Assembly: GCA_023374045.1 (NCBI GenBank)
Contig: CM041782.1
Location: forward strand, 186,638,925-186,702,924
DNA length: 64,000 nucleotides
Reading direction: 5' to 3'
Origin: Limonium bicolor
Lineage: Eukaryota; Streptophyta; Magnoliopsida; Caryophyllales; Plumbaginaceae
This document shows, piece by piece, positions 34,171-46,180 of this stretch. Each line of letters opens with the position of its first letter. Position 1 is the first letter of the stretch. The notes under the pieces are model-generated. The model saw nothing but the letters and a program-made list of their open reading frames with translations, did not search any database and was not told where the DNA came from. The translations under genes and the position numbers were made by a program.

Positions 34171-35601
34171 TGATAAGTGCAAAACATATAGACTTATTAG
34201 GGTTTAATCACCTTATAAATTGCAGCATTTTTAGTAATGTTTCTCACTTATCTTGGGTTTTTCCTATAATTATGTTGTTATATTAACTGATGTATTATAT
34301 GTTTTAAAATGTAGGAAAAATACCAAATAAACACGTATTCTATAAAGGATTACAGAGAGGCACGTGAGAAGGCACGCGACTTGCCTTAACCGCCTAGGCA
34401 ACCGCCTCATTTCGGGCGGCCAAGGTAGAGGGACAAGACAGAGCAGTACCGCCTCATTACGGGCGGACGAGACAGAGCCAGTACCGCCCCATATCAGGCG
34501 GACAAGAGACAAGAGCAAACAGAGAGGAGACCGCCCCATATAAAGCGGACATGTTAGCAGTCGGCGCCTACCAGAAATCACTCACGCGTTTGTCTTGTCC
34601 CCTGCAATCAGTGAGCTGCAATCAATGAGCTGCAACTCTGCCTCTACTCCTTCCTCTATAAATACCACGTTCCATTTACCTTCTCCAGTGTCCTTCCGGA
34701 GGCTCCTTCCGTGGTTCCTTCCGGAGTTCCAATCCACCCCATCAATCCATCTTCAAACCACTACACCTTCACTCACTCGTTCATTCCATTTCTAATCTCC
34801 CGCTTCTCCATTTGTTTTCTTTATATCTCATTAATCTCACCTCTAGTCTCTCGTATTTAAATAGAAGACCAAACTATTTAATATGTTAGGCTAGAGTACT
34901 TACACTCTGGGAATAATTATTATGTATCTGTATAAATTATGCAATATGTTTTACTGGTTTTAATTTTAATGAAGTTTGTTACGATTAAAGGTTTTCTCGC
35001 ATCTTTTTAATAAATGTCATGAGTTTATTAAATTGCTTTACTAAGTCTATTTTGATCAGACCGGTGATAAATAGACAGGTTAATTAAGGCGTAAATCTGG
35101 AGAAAGCTTATTATGATTTAATGAGTTAGTATTTTCAGGTGCAAATGTAATCCCTCAATTCTCCTTTGCCGTCCACCGGTGGGTGCATGAGTTTTCATCG
35201 GACCTTGCACAACTGGCGCGAGTTCTTATGAGGCTATGACTTAGTCCTTAAGATAATTACAGGAATCTTGCCAAACAATTATAATTAAACCAGTAGACCT
35301 AGCATGAAAGAGCAGATAATATTAATCTGAACCAGAGTCCCGTTTAGTTATCTGTTAACTTAGTTAATTTAATCTTTCCCTTTAATTTATAAAAACAAGT
35401 CAATTAATCCCCCCTCTTGTGACACGCTTAGGTACTATAATATGTACATTAGTCCCACGGTTCGATATCCGGTCGCTTACATTTCACTATACTACTGCGA
35501 CCGGGATTTGTTTGCAGCCCGACGTTTATTTTGAGTTGTTAATTTCTTTTCTTTTAATTTTACACCAGTTTAATCACTTCACTCAGATATACACGTCTGC
35601 A
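34171..35601 (+). mobile_element. Solo LTR D, Athila-like (1,431 bp)
   Basis: Starts TGATAAGTGC and ends GTCTGCA, flanked by ATGTT at 34166-34170 and 35602-35606. Its start, length, CTATAAATA box at 34657 and an end region with GCGACCGGG...TTTGCA match the Athila-like LTR at 39487-40979, from which it is well diverged. No internal domain, so a solo LTR, inserted in LTR E. ORFs of about 100 codons inside are not genes. Confidence 0.9.
34655..34666 (+). promoter_or_regulatory. TATA box of solo LTR D
   Basis: CTCTATAAATAC about 485 bp into the LTR, in the same place and form as the box near 39960 in the Athila-like LTR. Confidence 0.6.
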
Positions 35602-38166
35602 ATGTTATAAAATATTTTCTTAACAATATAATCTATAGTTTTCGGTCTCAATTTATTTAAAGGTTATACAAAATTTTTATACCAAAGTTTAAAGCTTAAA
35701 TCAAACTTAAACTTAATAAACCTTGTTTATATAAACTTACCCTTAAATCAAGTCAATTCTTGTACTTGATTTTTCCTTGAATTTCCAAGCTCCTCAAATG
35801 CTATATTGAAGTAGATAATTCGAACTCCTTGTACATATGTAGGAGATCTATTTGTTAGACTTCTAACAAAAGCTTATAAATAATATTTGTAGTAATTTTA
35901 CAAGAGTTTACCTTAGGAATTTATCAAGGTGTTTTTGATACACCTTGAGATGATTGTAGATCCAAGTTTCCTTCATGAAATAATGGAGAGAATATGGATT
36001 TAGAAGACAAACTTTTCGGACATATAGGAGTAATTTGTCTAGGGTTTTCAAATGTGAAAATACCTTAGATTAACCTTGATTACTCCTTGGATTGATGTTG
36101 AATCAAGACAACTCCTTGGAGTACAAATTGTTGGCGAATTCTTGCAAGATTACTAGGATTATTCTTGCTTCAAGACTTGATAGAATTAACTAGGAAATAA
36201 CATTAAAATGGTGTTAAGAACTAATACACCATTAATGGAGTTTATTAACACTTAGGAATTAATTTAGGAAATGAAGAAAAGAGAGCATAAGATGAGACAC
36301 TTACCAATCGGTTAAGTCATGGCAAGGAGATGAGATGAACTTACGTAAGGTTTTAAGGAAGGAAAGCAATTAACATTTGCTTTGTTTATTAGTCATGTTT
36401 ATCTTAACTTTGATTACAATATTCAGCTACATAATTCATTCAACTTGTTAGGTGATCGGCTGAGTGGAGGTGGACAGCTCCATCCTTGTATTTTTACGAT
36501 AGTGGATGTCTATATATTAGACAACTTGCTTAGTACTTTGGTGACTTAATTATTGCTGCTATCTTGTTTTACCCATGCAGTTATCGGTGGAATTGAAATG
36601 GAGCAGATGCGCAACCCACATGAGGTAGACTTACGACAATAGTATGCTAGGTTGGAATCACTTTTGTTTGTTTATATTAGCTTAATAATTGTACTAAACT
36701 TATCTCTTCTTGCAGGTGTGGTCGGCTGCAACTGAAATGGAGGCTCCACTTCTCTTGGCTCACGGCTGCAGGTGGAGATGATCGGCTGGACTGGAGCAAA
36801 TGGGAGGCTCCAAATGTTCTTAAGCTTACGGTAATGGAGTTCTTAGGTAGCTAGTTAGTTTTGTTAATTGTAGACAACTTGGTCATGGAAGTTAGGGTAG
36901 TGTTCCCTTGATTAATTTACTAGCTAATCATCCCCCCTCCTTTACAGATTCCAATCGTCACTTATTTGCCCATGGAGCAATTAGTTTGATTTGTTTTAAT
37001 TGCCTTAGTTAAAGTGTGACAAGTTTTCCAATTCATTTCATTAATTTTTGTTAAACTAGTCTTCATGATTTTCTTGCAGGTACACATAATGGAGGCCCCT
37101 TTATATGACTATAATCAGATGCTATATTAGCATATTATACTTGCTAGGATGGGTCTTATTAGTTATAAGACAATTTTATTACAATAATTAGCCAAATACC
37201 ACCTTAACTCACGCATGGAATGGGGATCAAATGAGATTAATTTTTCATTTGATTTTTGTTACACTATATTGTACTAAGACCATACTAATATGTGTAATAG
37301 GTTCCAGCATTTAATTGGTACATTTTTATTATGGTAAAAGGTGAAAGTTTTAAGGTAAAATGCTGATTTTAGGTATCTTTTTGTATCAAAATTCTCCCCT
37401 GGTTGTGCTATGATTTTAGCACTTCCATCAATTGATTTAGATGTTCAATTTATCCACTTTTAATTTTATCAACTCGTGGCTCCTCAAAAACTTCAAGGTA
37501 TTTGCGTAAAACACATTTTCACGACACCCGAAGGTGCGTTTTCGTGCTTTAAGGATTTTTCTGGGAATTAATTAGTTGCTATGACTTCCAAGTGTTTATT
37601 GACATTTTTTATAGTCAATAATAATATATTAAGGTGTTACATTGAGTTATATGGGGTTATACTAACTCAGAACACAATTCTCGGGCTACCCGGGCAAAAA
37701 GGAGCGTTAAGAAATCCTCCCGGGTATTTTGTCTTTAACTGAGAATTTATCTTGAGAATTTTATCTTAAATGTTCATTAAGGTACTATTATGCATTTAGA
37801 ATGAGGTGTAATGCTTTATTTTATTTTATAAGGTATTTCCGGGACTTTCGGGCCTTAAGGGGCCTTTAAGAGAATTCCTGAGCATATTGTATTTTCACTC
37901 TGTTTTAGATGAAGTCCTGTGTTCTGAAGATCATATAATGATCCTTGGTTAACTTCATGTGAAGTTTATAGCTTATATATCTTGTTTACTTAAGGTCTGG
38001 CTTTAACGCACGTTTTTGACCTTAAGGAGTTTAGGTGCGTTTTTAACGCCCAAGTGTTTATATACTTTCTTAGGGTTCATAATCCCCCAAATAATATTTA
38101 TAACCCCTCAAATAATATTTATTTACTTATATTGAATTATTTAAATGTTAGGGGTATTTCATGTAA

Positions 38167-39170
38167 TTTGAAACATGGGTGGAAGAATCATTGAAATCGA
38201 AGAACTAGGGATAAAGTTATAGATCTCGAAAGATCTGAGTTTACCATTTCGTTTCTGGAAAATTTCTGGGCAAGAACACTGGCGTGGTCGAATAGGGAAC
38301 TTTAGTTGCCTTTATCTTCCACCCAATTGAGAATCAGCCTTGGGTGTAAAAGGGAAAGTTGGAGAGGGATTAGAGATCAACAAAAGGAGCTATAGAACTT
38401 GAATTTCCATTGACAAATGAAGGAGAAAATATTAGACGAAGTTACCTTACTAGATCGGTTTTCTGGAAAATCTGGGTTGTAGATTTTCGGGGAGGCAACT
38501 TCCGATCAACTTTGCGATGGATGTAGAAGGAATTAGGTTATGTATGAGTAATGGTTAGAAAGAGGGTTTGTAGGAGAAGAGAATGAAGAAGACGAGATTC
38601 AAGAATACCCAAAGACAGCTGAGAAATCTAGGTCTGAAAATAGGGCAATGATTAGGTGGTTGCTGAGAAGACTTAGCCATTTTTTGTGGAAACTTGCAAG
38701 TCTGGCGTGGCATAGGAAACCGAGGCGCGTGGATGAGTCAGCAGGACTTGGACACGTCAGCTTTCTTCAAAATGTTGGCTCTAAACTTCATTATATCATA
38801 ACTTTGGCTAGGATGATCCGTTTTTAACGTTCTTATTATCAATATTCTTGGTTTTCCATAACCTTTTTATTGGTATAGGTTACCTGGGCTGGTTTGACCA
38901 TTCTCAAACAGTCAACCCTAGCAAGGCTTAAGAAGCTCTAAGGTTTCTATGATTTTATATTGACTTTTATGATTCAAATCAATGCTCCAAATATTTTTAA
39001 AATCTTTATAATATAATTGGAGTGTCTCAAAAGTTTTTCAAGATTTATTGACTCATAAATCTTATTATTAAATTCATAATACCATATAATAATTTAGTTT
39101 TAATTGTATTATTTAGGATTTATTAAAAGAAATCCCCTAAATTAATTTAGATTAATTTAGGGGTATTTCA
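38167..39170 (-). mobile_element. LTR B copy 1, minus strand, 5' 1 kb
   Basis: Reverse strand starts TGAAATACCCC at 39170. It aligns with B at 4441-5500 with clear divergence, including the GGTTGAC...AATGGTCAAACCA block and a CTCCTACAAACCCT block, and is cut by LTR E at 38161. Positions 38721-39170 are the part also found in the two palindrome arms. Confidence 0.8.
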
Positions 39171-39486
39171 TTCAGGGACATTTGTAACAGCTGAATAATA
39201 TCTATATTCACCAAAAAAGGCTAAATTTGATATTGGTAACTCTCTGTTTTTATGTATTCTAATTTAATGGCTATAATTAAGTCGAGGACATTTATAACTA
39301 CTGAATAATAATATCTATATTCCTGTTGAGGATAAGGGTTTAGACTCCATTTTATAGAAAATCGTGATATAAAATAAAGGGGTTACTTATAAATAAGTTG
39401 TAACTTATAAATAACTTGTAAACTATCTCTGGGTAAAATATATTGAATTTCTTCCGATTATAGTATATGTCTTTCTTTTCGGTACG
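39171..39486 (-). other. Segment F, copy 1 (probable host promoter region)
   Basis: 316 bp repeated almost exactly at 46632-46946 and, inverted, at 47767-48089. In those copies it continues into a probable first exon (see 47130). Here it is interrupted by the Athila-like element, whose TSD copy is GTACG at 39482-39486; the uninterrupted target sequence, with GGTACGTACG, is visible at 47767-47780 in reverse. Confidence 0.65.
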
Positions 39487-39747
39487 TGATAAGTGTGAAA
39501 TTGATATGGTTTTATAGTTGCTAAATTCTTATTTATGGAACCTTTTTATGTGCTTTTTCACACTTATCCTATGCTTTTCATGACTCTTTCTTTGGGCAAG
39601 AACTGATGCCAATTTATAAGTTTAAAGCAGGAAATGATGGTAGAAATGCATAGATCTCCTCACAAGCTTTCCAACGCCTTAAACGTGGAACAAATCGGAG
39701 CTCATATGAAGAATTTGGACCCTGTCAAAGTTGTGTCCGGTGTGATA

Positions 39748-39783
<36 letters not shown>

Positions 39784-40979
39784 TTTACGAGACTGCCGTG
39801 AAAGGATTGTAAAGAGGAAGGGGGAAGATTGGAAATATAAAAGAAAGTAACTCCAAAGGTTTCCAAGAGTTTGAGATGTGAAAGGTCTTCATTTATTTCG
39901 AGAAACTGAAGGGAATTAAAATAATATCATCAATGAGCTAAGTGAAGAGCCTTGAATTTAACCTATAAATATGGAGGGCTTTTGCAAAGAAAATCATCCA
40001 CTCATCCACTCATCCACAATTCACGATCCAGAACATTGACAATTCAATTTCAAGAGCCAGAATTGAGAATTCAAATCCAAAACCATTCACCGCTCCTCTC
40101 TCAGTCTTCTTGTCCTGCCGCCACCACTTCAACACCGGAGAAGAAGATTTCTGCTCCAAATTCACTCAACTGCTCAACCTTTCATCTGGCAAATTGCAAA
40201 ATTAATATCAAGATGATTTCTACTCTCTCTTCTTGTATTTCTTCTTTGATTATGCTCGGCTAAGAGGGTTAGACTCCGGGGATGGTTATCTGACTGTTTT
40301 TATGTTATAATTTCTGCTACTCGTTGGTTTGAGAAGTTTATCGATTGTTACAGATTAATTTATTCTTTGCGCTTTCAATAAATCTTGCTAATTTGTTGAA
40401 TTGCTCCGGAAGTCTATTTTAATCAGATCTGTGATAAATAGATAGGTCAATTAACCTGTAAACTTATGGAAAATTATACTGGATAGGTTAGGCTTTCCCT
40501 CAAGTGCAAACATTAATTCCTCGCGCCTATTCCGTCTATTCATGTTGTGCTAAATCTGGATTAGATCTAGTACGTTCTGCTAGGCGAGTTCTTAAGGCTA
40601 GGTTTTAGTCTTTGGAAAAGTTTTAGGAATTTTGCCAATCGACATCTCAATCTAACTAGCAGGAATTGCATAATCTGACAGTCGAAAAAGATAACCTGAC
40701 CCGGAGTTCCATTTCACATAGAGTTTTCATTGAATTTATTTGCTCGCTTATTTACTAGTTTTCTTGTTATTTAAATTCTCAAAACCAAAACAATCAACAA
40801 CCCTTTCATTTGCTGTTTTCTTAGGATTAGATTTAATCACATAGTCCCCGTGGATTCGACCTCGGTATCTTGCTTAATTTACTATAGCGACCGGGTATTT
40901 TGCAATCCGTAGATTTATTTTATTTATTAATTTCTAGGATTAATTTTGTAGTTTTTAATATATAAAAAATCCGTTTACA
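39487..40979 (+). mobile_element. Athila-like element, 5' LTR (1,493 bp)
   Basis: Starts TGATAAGTGTG, ends CCGTTTACA, and is followed after 3 nt by the primer site. A (TA)n run lies at 39747-39780 and a TATA box in ACCTATAAATATGG near 39960. Related to solo LTR D. No 3' LTR of this element is present in the window. Confidence 0.9.
39957..39972 (+). promoter_or_regulatory. TATA box of Athila-like LTR
   Basis: CCTATAAATATGG about 475 bp into the LTR; transcription would start some 30 bp downstream. The same spacing is seen in solo LTR D. Confidence 0.6.
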
Positions 40980-40982
40980 AAT

Positions 40983-41000
40983 TGGCGCCGTTGCCGGGGA
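40983..41000 (+). promoter_or_regulatory. Primer binding site, Athila type
   Basis: TGGCGCCGTTGCCGGGGA directly after the 5' LTR, the characteristic primer site of Athila-type Ty3/gypsy elements. The next 470 bp (41001-41470) is a T-rich untranslated leader. Confidence 0.92.
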
Positions 41001-41471
41001 CTAGATTTTTGTCTAGTCCTTAGCCTTGGTTGTTAATTGTTTAGATTTTCTTTTATTTGGTTTATCTTGTTTTATATTTAGTTCTTTATATTTTAAAGTT
41101 ATTTTTTATCTAATTTATTTTATTCTTTTTTTAGTTATTCTCCTAATTTTATATCAATCTAGTTTATATTTTAGTTTATTCGGGTTTTAGTTTATTCTGT
41201 TTTTGTTTCTCTCTTATCTTAATTTCGTTATAAATTAATTTCTTTTTGGTTTTGTTTTCATAATTATATCTTGTTTTGTTTTAGTTGTCTCCTTAATTTT
41301 AATTTATTCTGTTTTCTTTCACTTTATTTTATTTTATTAGCTTTATTTTATTTTATTTTTTATGTTATCTCGTTATTTTTACATATTTTACTTATATATT
41401 TATTTATTTTAGTTCTAATTCTCTATTATTCTGTTTTGTTTCTTCTTCTCCTTACCTTTTGCAGGTAGTTG

Positions 41472-42887
41472 ATGGTGCATACCCATTCGCGGTCAGACAC
41501 TCACCTTGATTGGGACAAAGTTCTAGACCCGGAGATCGAACGCACCTTTCATCTAGCTCAACGCCAGGAGAGATTTCAAAGACAATTAGAAATGGCGGCT
41601 CCTGTAAATGGTGCTCAGGCGATGAGACAATTTAATCGACCTGTAGCTGTGCCTAGAAGAAGTCTGGTAGTCCTCCCTGTGCTCACACCTGCACTTACAG
41701 AGGAGTGGAAGGGCCTGAAACATTTCCACCAGTCCAAGGTTGTTCGGGAGCTACCTGGAGGCACATTCGATGGCACTAATCCCAATGACACTCTAGATCA
41801 TGTAAATCGCTTCCTTATTCACATTGATCAGATTGGGTGTTCTGAAGGTTTGTTGGAATTTGTTCGGTTGAGTCTCTTTCCTAATACCCTATCTGGTGAG
41901 GCTGTTAATTGGTTTTATCGTCTTCCTTCTGGTATTATCACGACATGGGAGCAGATGACTACCAGGTTCTATGATAAATATTATCCTATTTCTCGAACGA
42001 TTGACTTGGTAGCTGCTTTGCTTGCTTTAAAACAGACAGGATCTGAGACGATATGTGAGGCATGGGATAGGTTTAAGGAGATGCTTCGCCAGTGCCCACA
42101 CCATGGCCAAGACATGACCTGCATTGCTATGACATTCTTCCACGGGCTCCACCATATACACAAGGCTGAGGTGAGATCTTCTCTAGGTGGTGACATCCTC
42201 AATCGATCTGGCACTGACTTCATGGCGGCCATGGAGACTTATATTGATGAGGTGCGCCAGTGGGGATCAGAAGGTAGCAGGTCTATGACAGTTGGGGCAA
42301 AGGGTGTGCAAAATCTTGATCCTTGGATGGCACACATGGAGGAGACCCAAGCACAACAAACTACTCTGGTAAGCTCTCTGGTTAAAAGATTTGATGATTT
42401 TATGATTAATCAACAACCAGTGCAACTGGTGAAGAGGATAGCTACCAGCTCATCAGACCCACTTTGTTGTCAATGTGGGGGCGCTCATGTTTTTGAGATG
42501 TGCCCACAATTGGAGGAGATGAGACAAGCTGAGGAAGCTCACTTTGTGGGGCAGGGGAATTACCAACCTTGGAACAAAAATCAACATCCAAATCTCAGGT
42601 ATGGTAATCCCAACAATGCTTTGAATTCTAACCTTTTGCAGGGCAACAAGCAGGGACCACCTGGGTTCTCTCGGCCTTCTTATAACCAAGCCCGCCCACA
42701 AAGCCAGTTTCAGCAGGGCCAGAGCTCCTATCAGCCAGTTGTACCTCAACAACCTGTTAAATCCTCCTCTGATGCAAAGATGGACCAACTTCAGGAGTTG
42801 ATTGCATCCACGGCGAGTACTCAGAAGACTCACACTGAGACGCAGAACAATATCAATCAATCCTTGATGGCTGGTCAGAAAAGTTGA
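41472..42887 (+). CDS. gag: gag (Athila-like), ended by an in-frame TGA
   Basis: Capsid/nucleocapsid polyprotein of a Ty3/gypsy retrotransposon, assembling cytoplasmic virus-like particles that carry the element RNA. 471 residues from the first ATG (an upstream TAG at 41466 closes the frame). A gag domain spans about residues 95-215 with AVNWFYRLPSGIITTWEQ and a downstream CEAWDRFKEMLRQCP; a variant zinc knuckle CCQCGGAHVFEMC (C-x2-C-x3-H-x4-C) lies near residue 335; the tail is rich in Gln, Asn and Pro. After the TGA (42885-42887) the same frame continues into protease, so the stop probably interrupts one gag-pol frame; CGA to TGA, a typical methylated-cytosine change, would explain it. Confidence 0.88.
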   Translation: MVHTHSRSDTHLDWDKVLDPEIERTFHLAQRQERFQRQLEMAAPVNGAQAMRQFNRPVAVPRRSLVVLPVLTPALTEEWKGLKHFHQSKVVRELPGGTFDGTNPNDTLDHVNRFLIHIDQIGCSEGLLEFVRLSLFPNTLSGEAVNWFYRLPSGIITTWEQMTTRFYDKYYPISRTIDLVAALLALKQTGSETICEAWDRFKEMLRQCPHHGQDMTCIAMTFFHGLHHIHKAEVRSSLGGDILNRSGTDFMAAMETYIDEVRQWGSEGSRSMTVGAKGVQNLDPWMAHMEETQAQQTTLVSSLVKRFDDFMINQQPVQLVKRIATSSSDPLCCQCGGAHVFEMCPQLEEMRQAEEAHFVGQGNYQPWNKNQHPNLRYGNPNNALNSNLLQGNKQGPPGFSRPSYNQARPQSQFQQGQSSYQPVVPQQPVKSSSDAKMDQLQELIASTASTQKTHTETQNNINQSLMAGQKS

Positions 42888-44640
42888 GAGAATTTGGTTC
42901 AGAGTATGCAGCAACAGATGAATCAGATGAACCAGATACTCCTTAATCAACAGCAACAGCGACAACCTGGCACATTTCCTTCCCAACCTCATCCAAACCC
43001 GAAGGAATCAGCTAAGGCGTTGATTGTTTGTAAAGAGGTAATATCTCCTGTGGTTGATCTTGAGGATGATACTGTATCTGCTGCAGTAACTTTGAGGAGT
43101 GGAAGGCAGTTGGAAGATAAGCAGAAAGAACAAGTGGCTGAGGACCAAACTGGTGAAGAGATCAACCCTTCTACTGTTGATGTACCATCAGGGTCTTCAG
43201 TCCCTCCTGTGGTAAATTCTGAGGAGATCCAGGCTCCTATTATTCCTACTCCATCTCCTTCTCGCATTACTATTGATGTCTCTTCTTCCTCTCCTAAGCA
43301 TGTTGAACTCCCATTTCCTAATAGGATGAAGAAGAAACATCTAGATGAACAATTTGCTAAATTTTTGAGCATTTTTAAGAAGCTAACACTTGATATTCCT
43401 TTGATTGATGCTTTGCAGGAGATGCCTAATTATGGTAAATTCTTGAAGGATCTTCTGACAAAGAAAAAGAAGAAAGAGGATAAAGAAATAGTCCACCTGA
43501 CAGAAGAGTGCTCTGCTGCTCTTCTTCGAGCACTTCCTCCTATGCTAAAGGATCCACGTAATCCCATTGTCCCTTGTTTTATTGGTGATGTAGACAGCGG
43601 CAGTGGCTTGTGTGACTTGGGTGCTAGCATCAACATCATGCCCTATGCCACCTTCTTGAAGGTAAGAGGTGGAGAGTTGCAACCAGTCCCCTTCAAGCTC
43701 CAGCTAGCCGACAGATCTGAGATCAAACCAATGGGTATTGTTCGAGATTTAGTAGTTGGGGTGGTCCGTTTCATTTTTCCTGCTGATTTTGTTGTTTTAG
43801 ATATGGATGATGATGTGGAAGTTCCTCTTATTTTGGGTCGACCTTTTCTGAGTACTGCTAAAGCTGTAATTGATGTGCATAATGGTAAGATTACTTTACG
43901 GTACGAGGACGAAAAGATTGAGTTTGACATGAAAAAGATGATGAGGTCAACTTCTAATTCTGTTCATTCTGTGATGTCGATAAGTCTGGTAAATGATGAT
44001 GGAGAAGATTGTGATTTGTTAGATAATGATGACATGTTTGCTTTTACTTCTTTTTCACTTACTGATTCTGATCCATTAGAGCAAGTTCTTGTTGCTTCTT
44101 TGGAGGAAAAGACTGCCAATCTTAAGGTAAATGCAACGCTTGCTCATATGGAGAGAGGAAGGGTTGGTTTTCATGCTTATCGCCCTCCGTTGGAGAGGCT
44201 TGATAGAGAGGTTCAGAGGCCCATTCCTTCTGTTGAGCAGCCACCTACACTTGAGCTTAAGGAGCTCCCTTCTAACCTTAAGTATTCTTTTCTTGCTGAT
44301 AATAATTGCTTGCCTGTCATTGTTTCTTCTTCTTTGACTTCTGGGCAGGAAGGCAAGTTACTTGAGGTTTTGAAGAGGCGCAAGAGAGCAATTGGGTGGA
44401 CGTTAGATGACATTAATGACATTGACCCGGCCTTCTGCACACATCATATCTACATGGAGGAAGATTACAAGCCTGTCAGACAGCCACAGCGTCGGCTTAA
44501 CCCCAACATGCAAGAAGTTGTCAAGAAAGAGGTGTTGAAGCTTCTGGACGCTGGGATCTTCTACCCCATTTCTGACAGTACATGGGTGAGTCCAGTACAG
44601 GTAGTTCCTAAGAAAGGTGGGTTTGAGGCTGTTCGGAACG
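42888..44640 (+). pseudogene. pol: pol, protease and start of reverse transcriptase (Athila-like)
   Basis: Same frame as gag, open from the TGA to 44693. A Gln/Asn-rich linker is followed by an aspartic protease with CDLGASINIMP (near 43604; the catalytic Asp is in DLGA) and the flap-side motif LILGRPFLSTAKAVIDV. The RT N-terminus begins around 44440 (KPVRQPQRRLNPNMQEVV, then WVSPVQVVPKK). Near 44650-44660 a one-base deletion shifts the frame, giving a nonsense tail that stops at 44693. Protease would process the polyprotein; with the gag stop and this shift the element cannot make active RT. Confidence 0.87.
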
Positions 44641-45560
44641 ACAAGGTGAGTCAATTCTTCAAAGAAAGATCACTGGTTGGCGCATGTGTATAGACTATAG
44701 GCGTTTGAATTCTGCCACCAGGAAAGATCATTTCCCTCTCCCTTTTATTGATCAAATGCTTGAGAGGTTCGCTGGGCAAGAGTATTATTGCTTTTTAGAT
44801 GGTTTTTCAGGGTACTTTCAGATTCCCATTGCGCCAGAGGACCAAGACAAGACCACTTTCACTTGTCCTTATGGTACCTTTGCGTATAGAAGAATGCCCT
44901 TTGGACTGTGCAATGCTCCTGCCACCTTTCAGCGTTGTATGCAGGTAATCTTTGCTGATTTCATCGCGCAGAGCATTGAGGTATTTATGGATGATTTTTA
45001 TGTTTATGGCTCTAGCTTTAATGTTTGTTTGGCGCAGCTTGATCGAATCCTAGGCCGATGTGAGGAGACAGATCTGGTTCTCAACTGGGAGAAGTGTCAC
45101 TTCATGGTCAAGGATGGGATTGTGCTAGGCCACAAAGTGTCTGCTAAGGGGATTGAGGTTGATCAAGCGAAGGTAGAGGTAATTGAGAAATTGCCAACAC
45201 CTACTTGTGTGAAAGAGGTAAGAGCTTTCTTAGGGCATGCGGGTTTTTATAGACGGTTTATTCAGGATTTCTCTAAAATTGCAAAACCGTTGACTGACCT
45301 GCTTCTGAAAGATGCCCCATTTGTTTTTTCTGATGATAGTGTATCTGCTTTTGATTTGATTAAGCAAAAACTGGTAGCTGCACCCATTGTTGTTTCACCT
45401 GACTGGTCATTACCTTTTGAGATTATGTGTGACGCCAGTGATTATGCAGTGGGGGAAGCTCTGTGCCAGAGGAAAGACAAAATTCTCAGGGTCATTGCTT
45501 ATGCAAGCAAAACTTTGAATGACGCCCAGAGGAACTACACCACCACTGAAAAAAGCTTCT
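44641..45560 (+). pseudogene. pol: pol, reverse transcriptase core and RNase H start
   Basis: Frame -1 relative to the previous part. RT motifs follow in order: MCIDYRRLN (44684), FLDGFSGYFQI (first catalytic Asp), MPFGLCNAPATFQRCM, and the catalytic FMDDFYVYG near 44983, then LGHKVSAKGIEVD and FLGHAGFYRRFI of the thumb/connection. RNase H begins with FEIMCDASDYAVG (45418); a second frame break near 45555, after YTTTEK, shifts the frame by -1 again. Domain order and motifs are those of Ty3/gypsy. Inactive. Confidence 0.88.
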
Positions 45561-45871
45561 GGCTGTGGTATTTTCCTTAGACAAATTTAGATCATATCTT
45601 TGGGGAAGTAAAATAATTGTTCATACTGACCACACTGCTCTTAGATATTTATTTGCTAAGAAAGAGGCTAAGCCTCGCTTGCTTCGTTGGATTCTCTTGT
45701 TACAGGAATTTGACATTGAAGTGAGGGATAAAAGTGGTAAATTGAATGTCGTGGCTGACCATCTTTCTCGGTTGGTAGTTCCTGATGATGGTGTACCAAT
45801 TAAAGAATTTTTCCCTGATGAGACTGTTTTTGTTTTGCATATGGTGCACGAGCCATGGTACGCTGACAGGC
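45561..45871 (+). pseudogene. pol: pol, RNase H C-terminus and linker, truncated
   Basis: Third frame: [25 protein letters not shown] and the ADHLSRL end of RNase H, then the linker to PWYAD at 45856-45871. The integrase N-terminus and catalytic core that should follow are absent; sequence switches at about 45872 to inverted integrase C-terminus. The last 100 bp (45747-45848) recur in direct orientation at 62809-62909. Confidence 0.85.
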
Positions 45872-46180
45872 GAGCCCCATTGACTTTAAACACTTCACCC
45901 TTTTTATTCTCAAGCTCGTAGGCTCCAAAGGAAGTGATACCAACAACTTTAAAAGGACCGCCCCAATGGGACTTAAGCTTCCCAGGGAAAAGCTTCAATC
46001 TAGAATTGTAGAGCAGCACCCAATCTCTAACTTTGAAGTCTGTTCTCTGAATCATCTGATCATGGAGCTTCTTGGTACGCTCTTTGTAGAGTTTTGCACT
46101 ATCATAAGCTTGATCCCTAAGCTCTTCTAGCTCTAAGAGCTGAAACTTCCTCCTCTCACCAGTAGCATGAATATCAAAGC
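45872..46180 (-). pseudogene. Integrase C-terminal fragment, inverted
   Basis: Minus strand reads [58 protein letters not shown] and KVNGARL: the post-catalytic and GPF/Y-like end of Ty3/gypsy integrase, about 100 residues. It is fused on one side to LTR B sequence (at 46180/46181) and on the other to forward pol (45871/45872). The same B-integrase fusion occurs at 62592/62593. It belongs to the inverted-repeat arms and not to the forward element. Confidence 0.85.

Larger units (their letters stand above)
32866..38161 (-). mobile_element. LTR E, minus strand, 5' part (interrupted by solo LTR D)
   Basis: On the minus strand it starts TGAAATACCCC at 38161 and runs leftward: a GCGTTTTT-containing start (37500-38060), a leader-like block with CTCCATTT/GGAGCC words (36400-37000), then AT-rich sequence (35607-35700 and 32866-34165) full of ATTACCAAATA / AACTTTATAAATTA words. 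TGTAA at 38162-38166 would be one TSD copy; I could not find the opposite end. At 32865/32866 it abuts the 3' end of forward LTR C. Non-coding. Confidence 0.6.

Noticed and set aside
34270..34581. 103-codon antisense frame in solo LTR D with GGCGG-rich repeats
   Set aside because: It is inside a TSD-bounded LTR upstream of its TATA box. The short CCGCC...GGGCGG repeats at 34380-34560 are U3 sequence, possibly regulatory, and not coding.
42453..42992. 179-codon antisense frame over gag, and similar antisense frames over pol
   Set aside because: These are shadows of the sense gag-pol reading frame.
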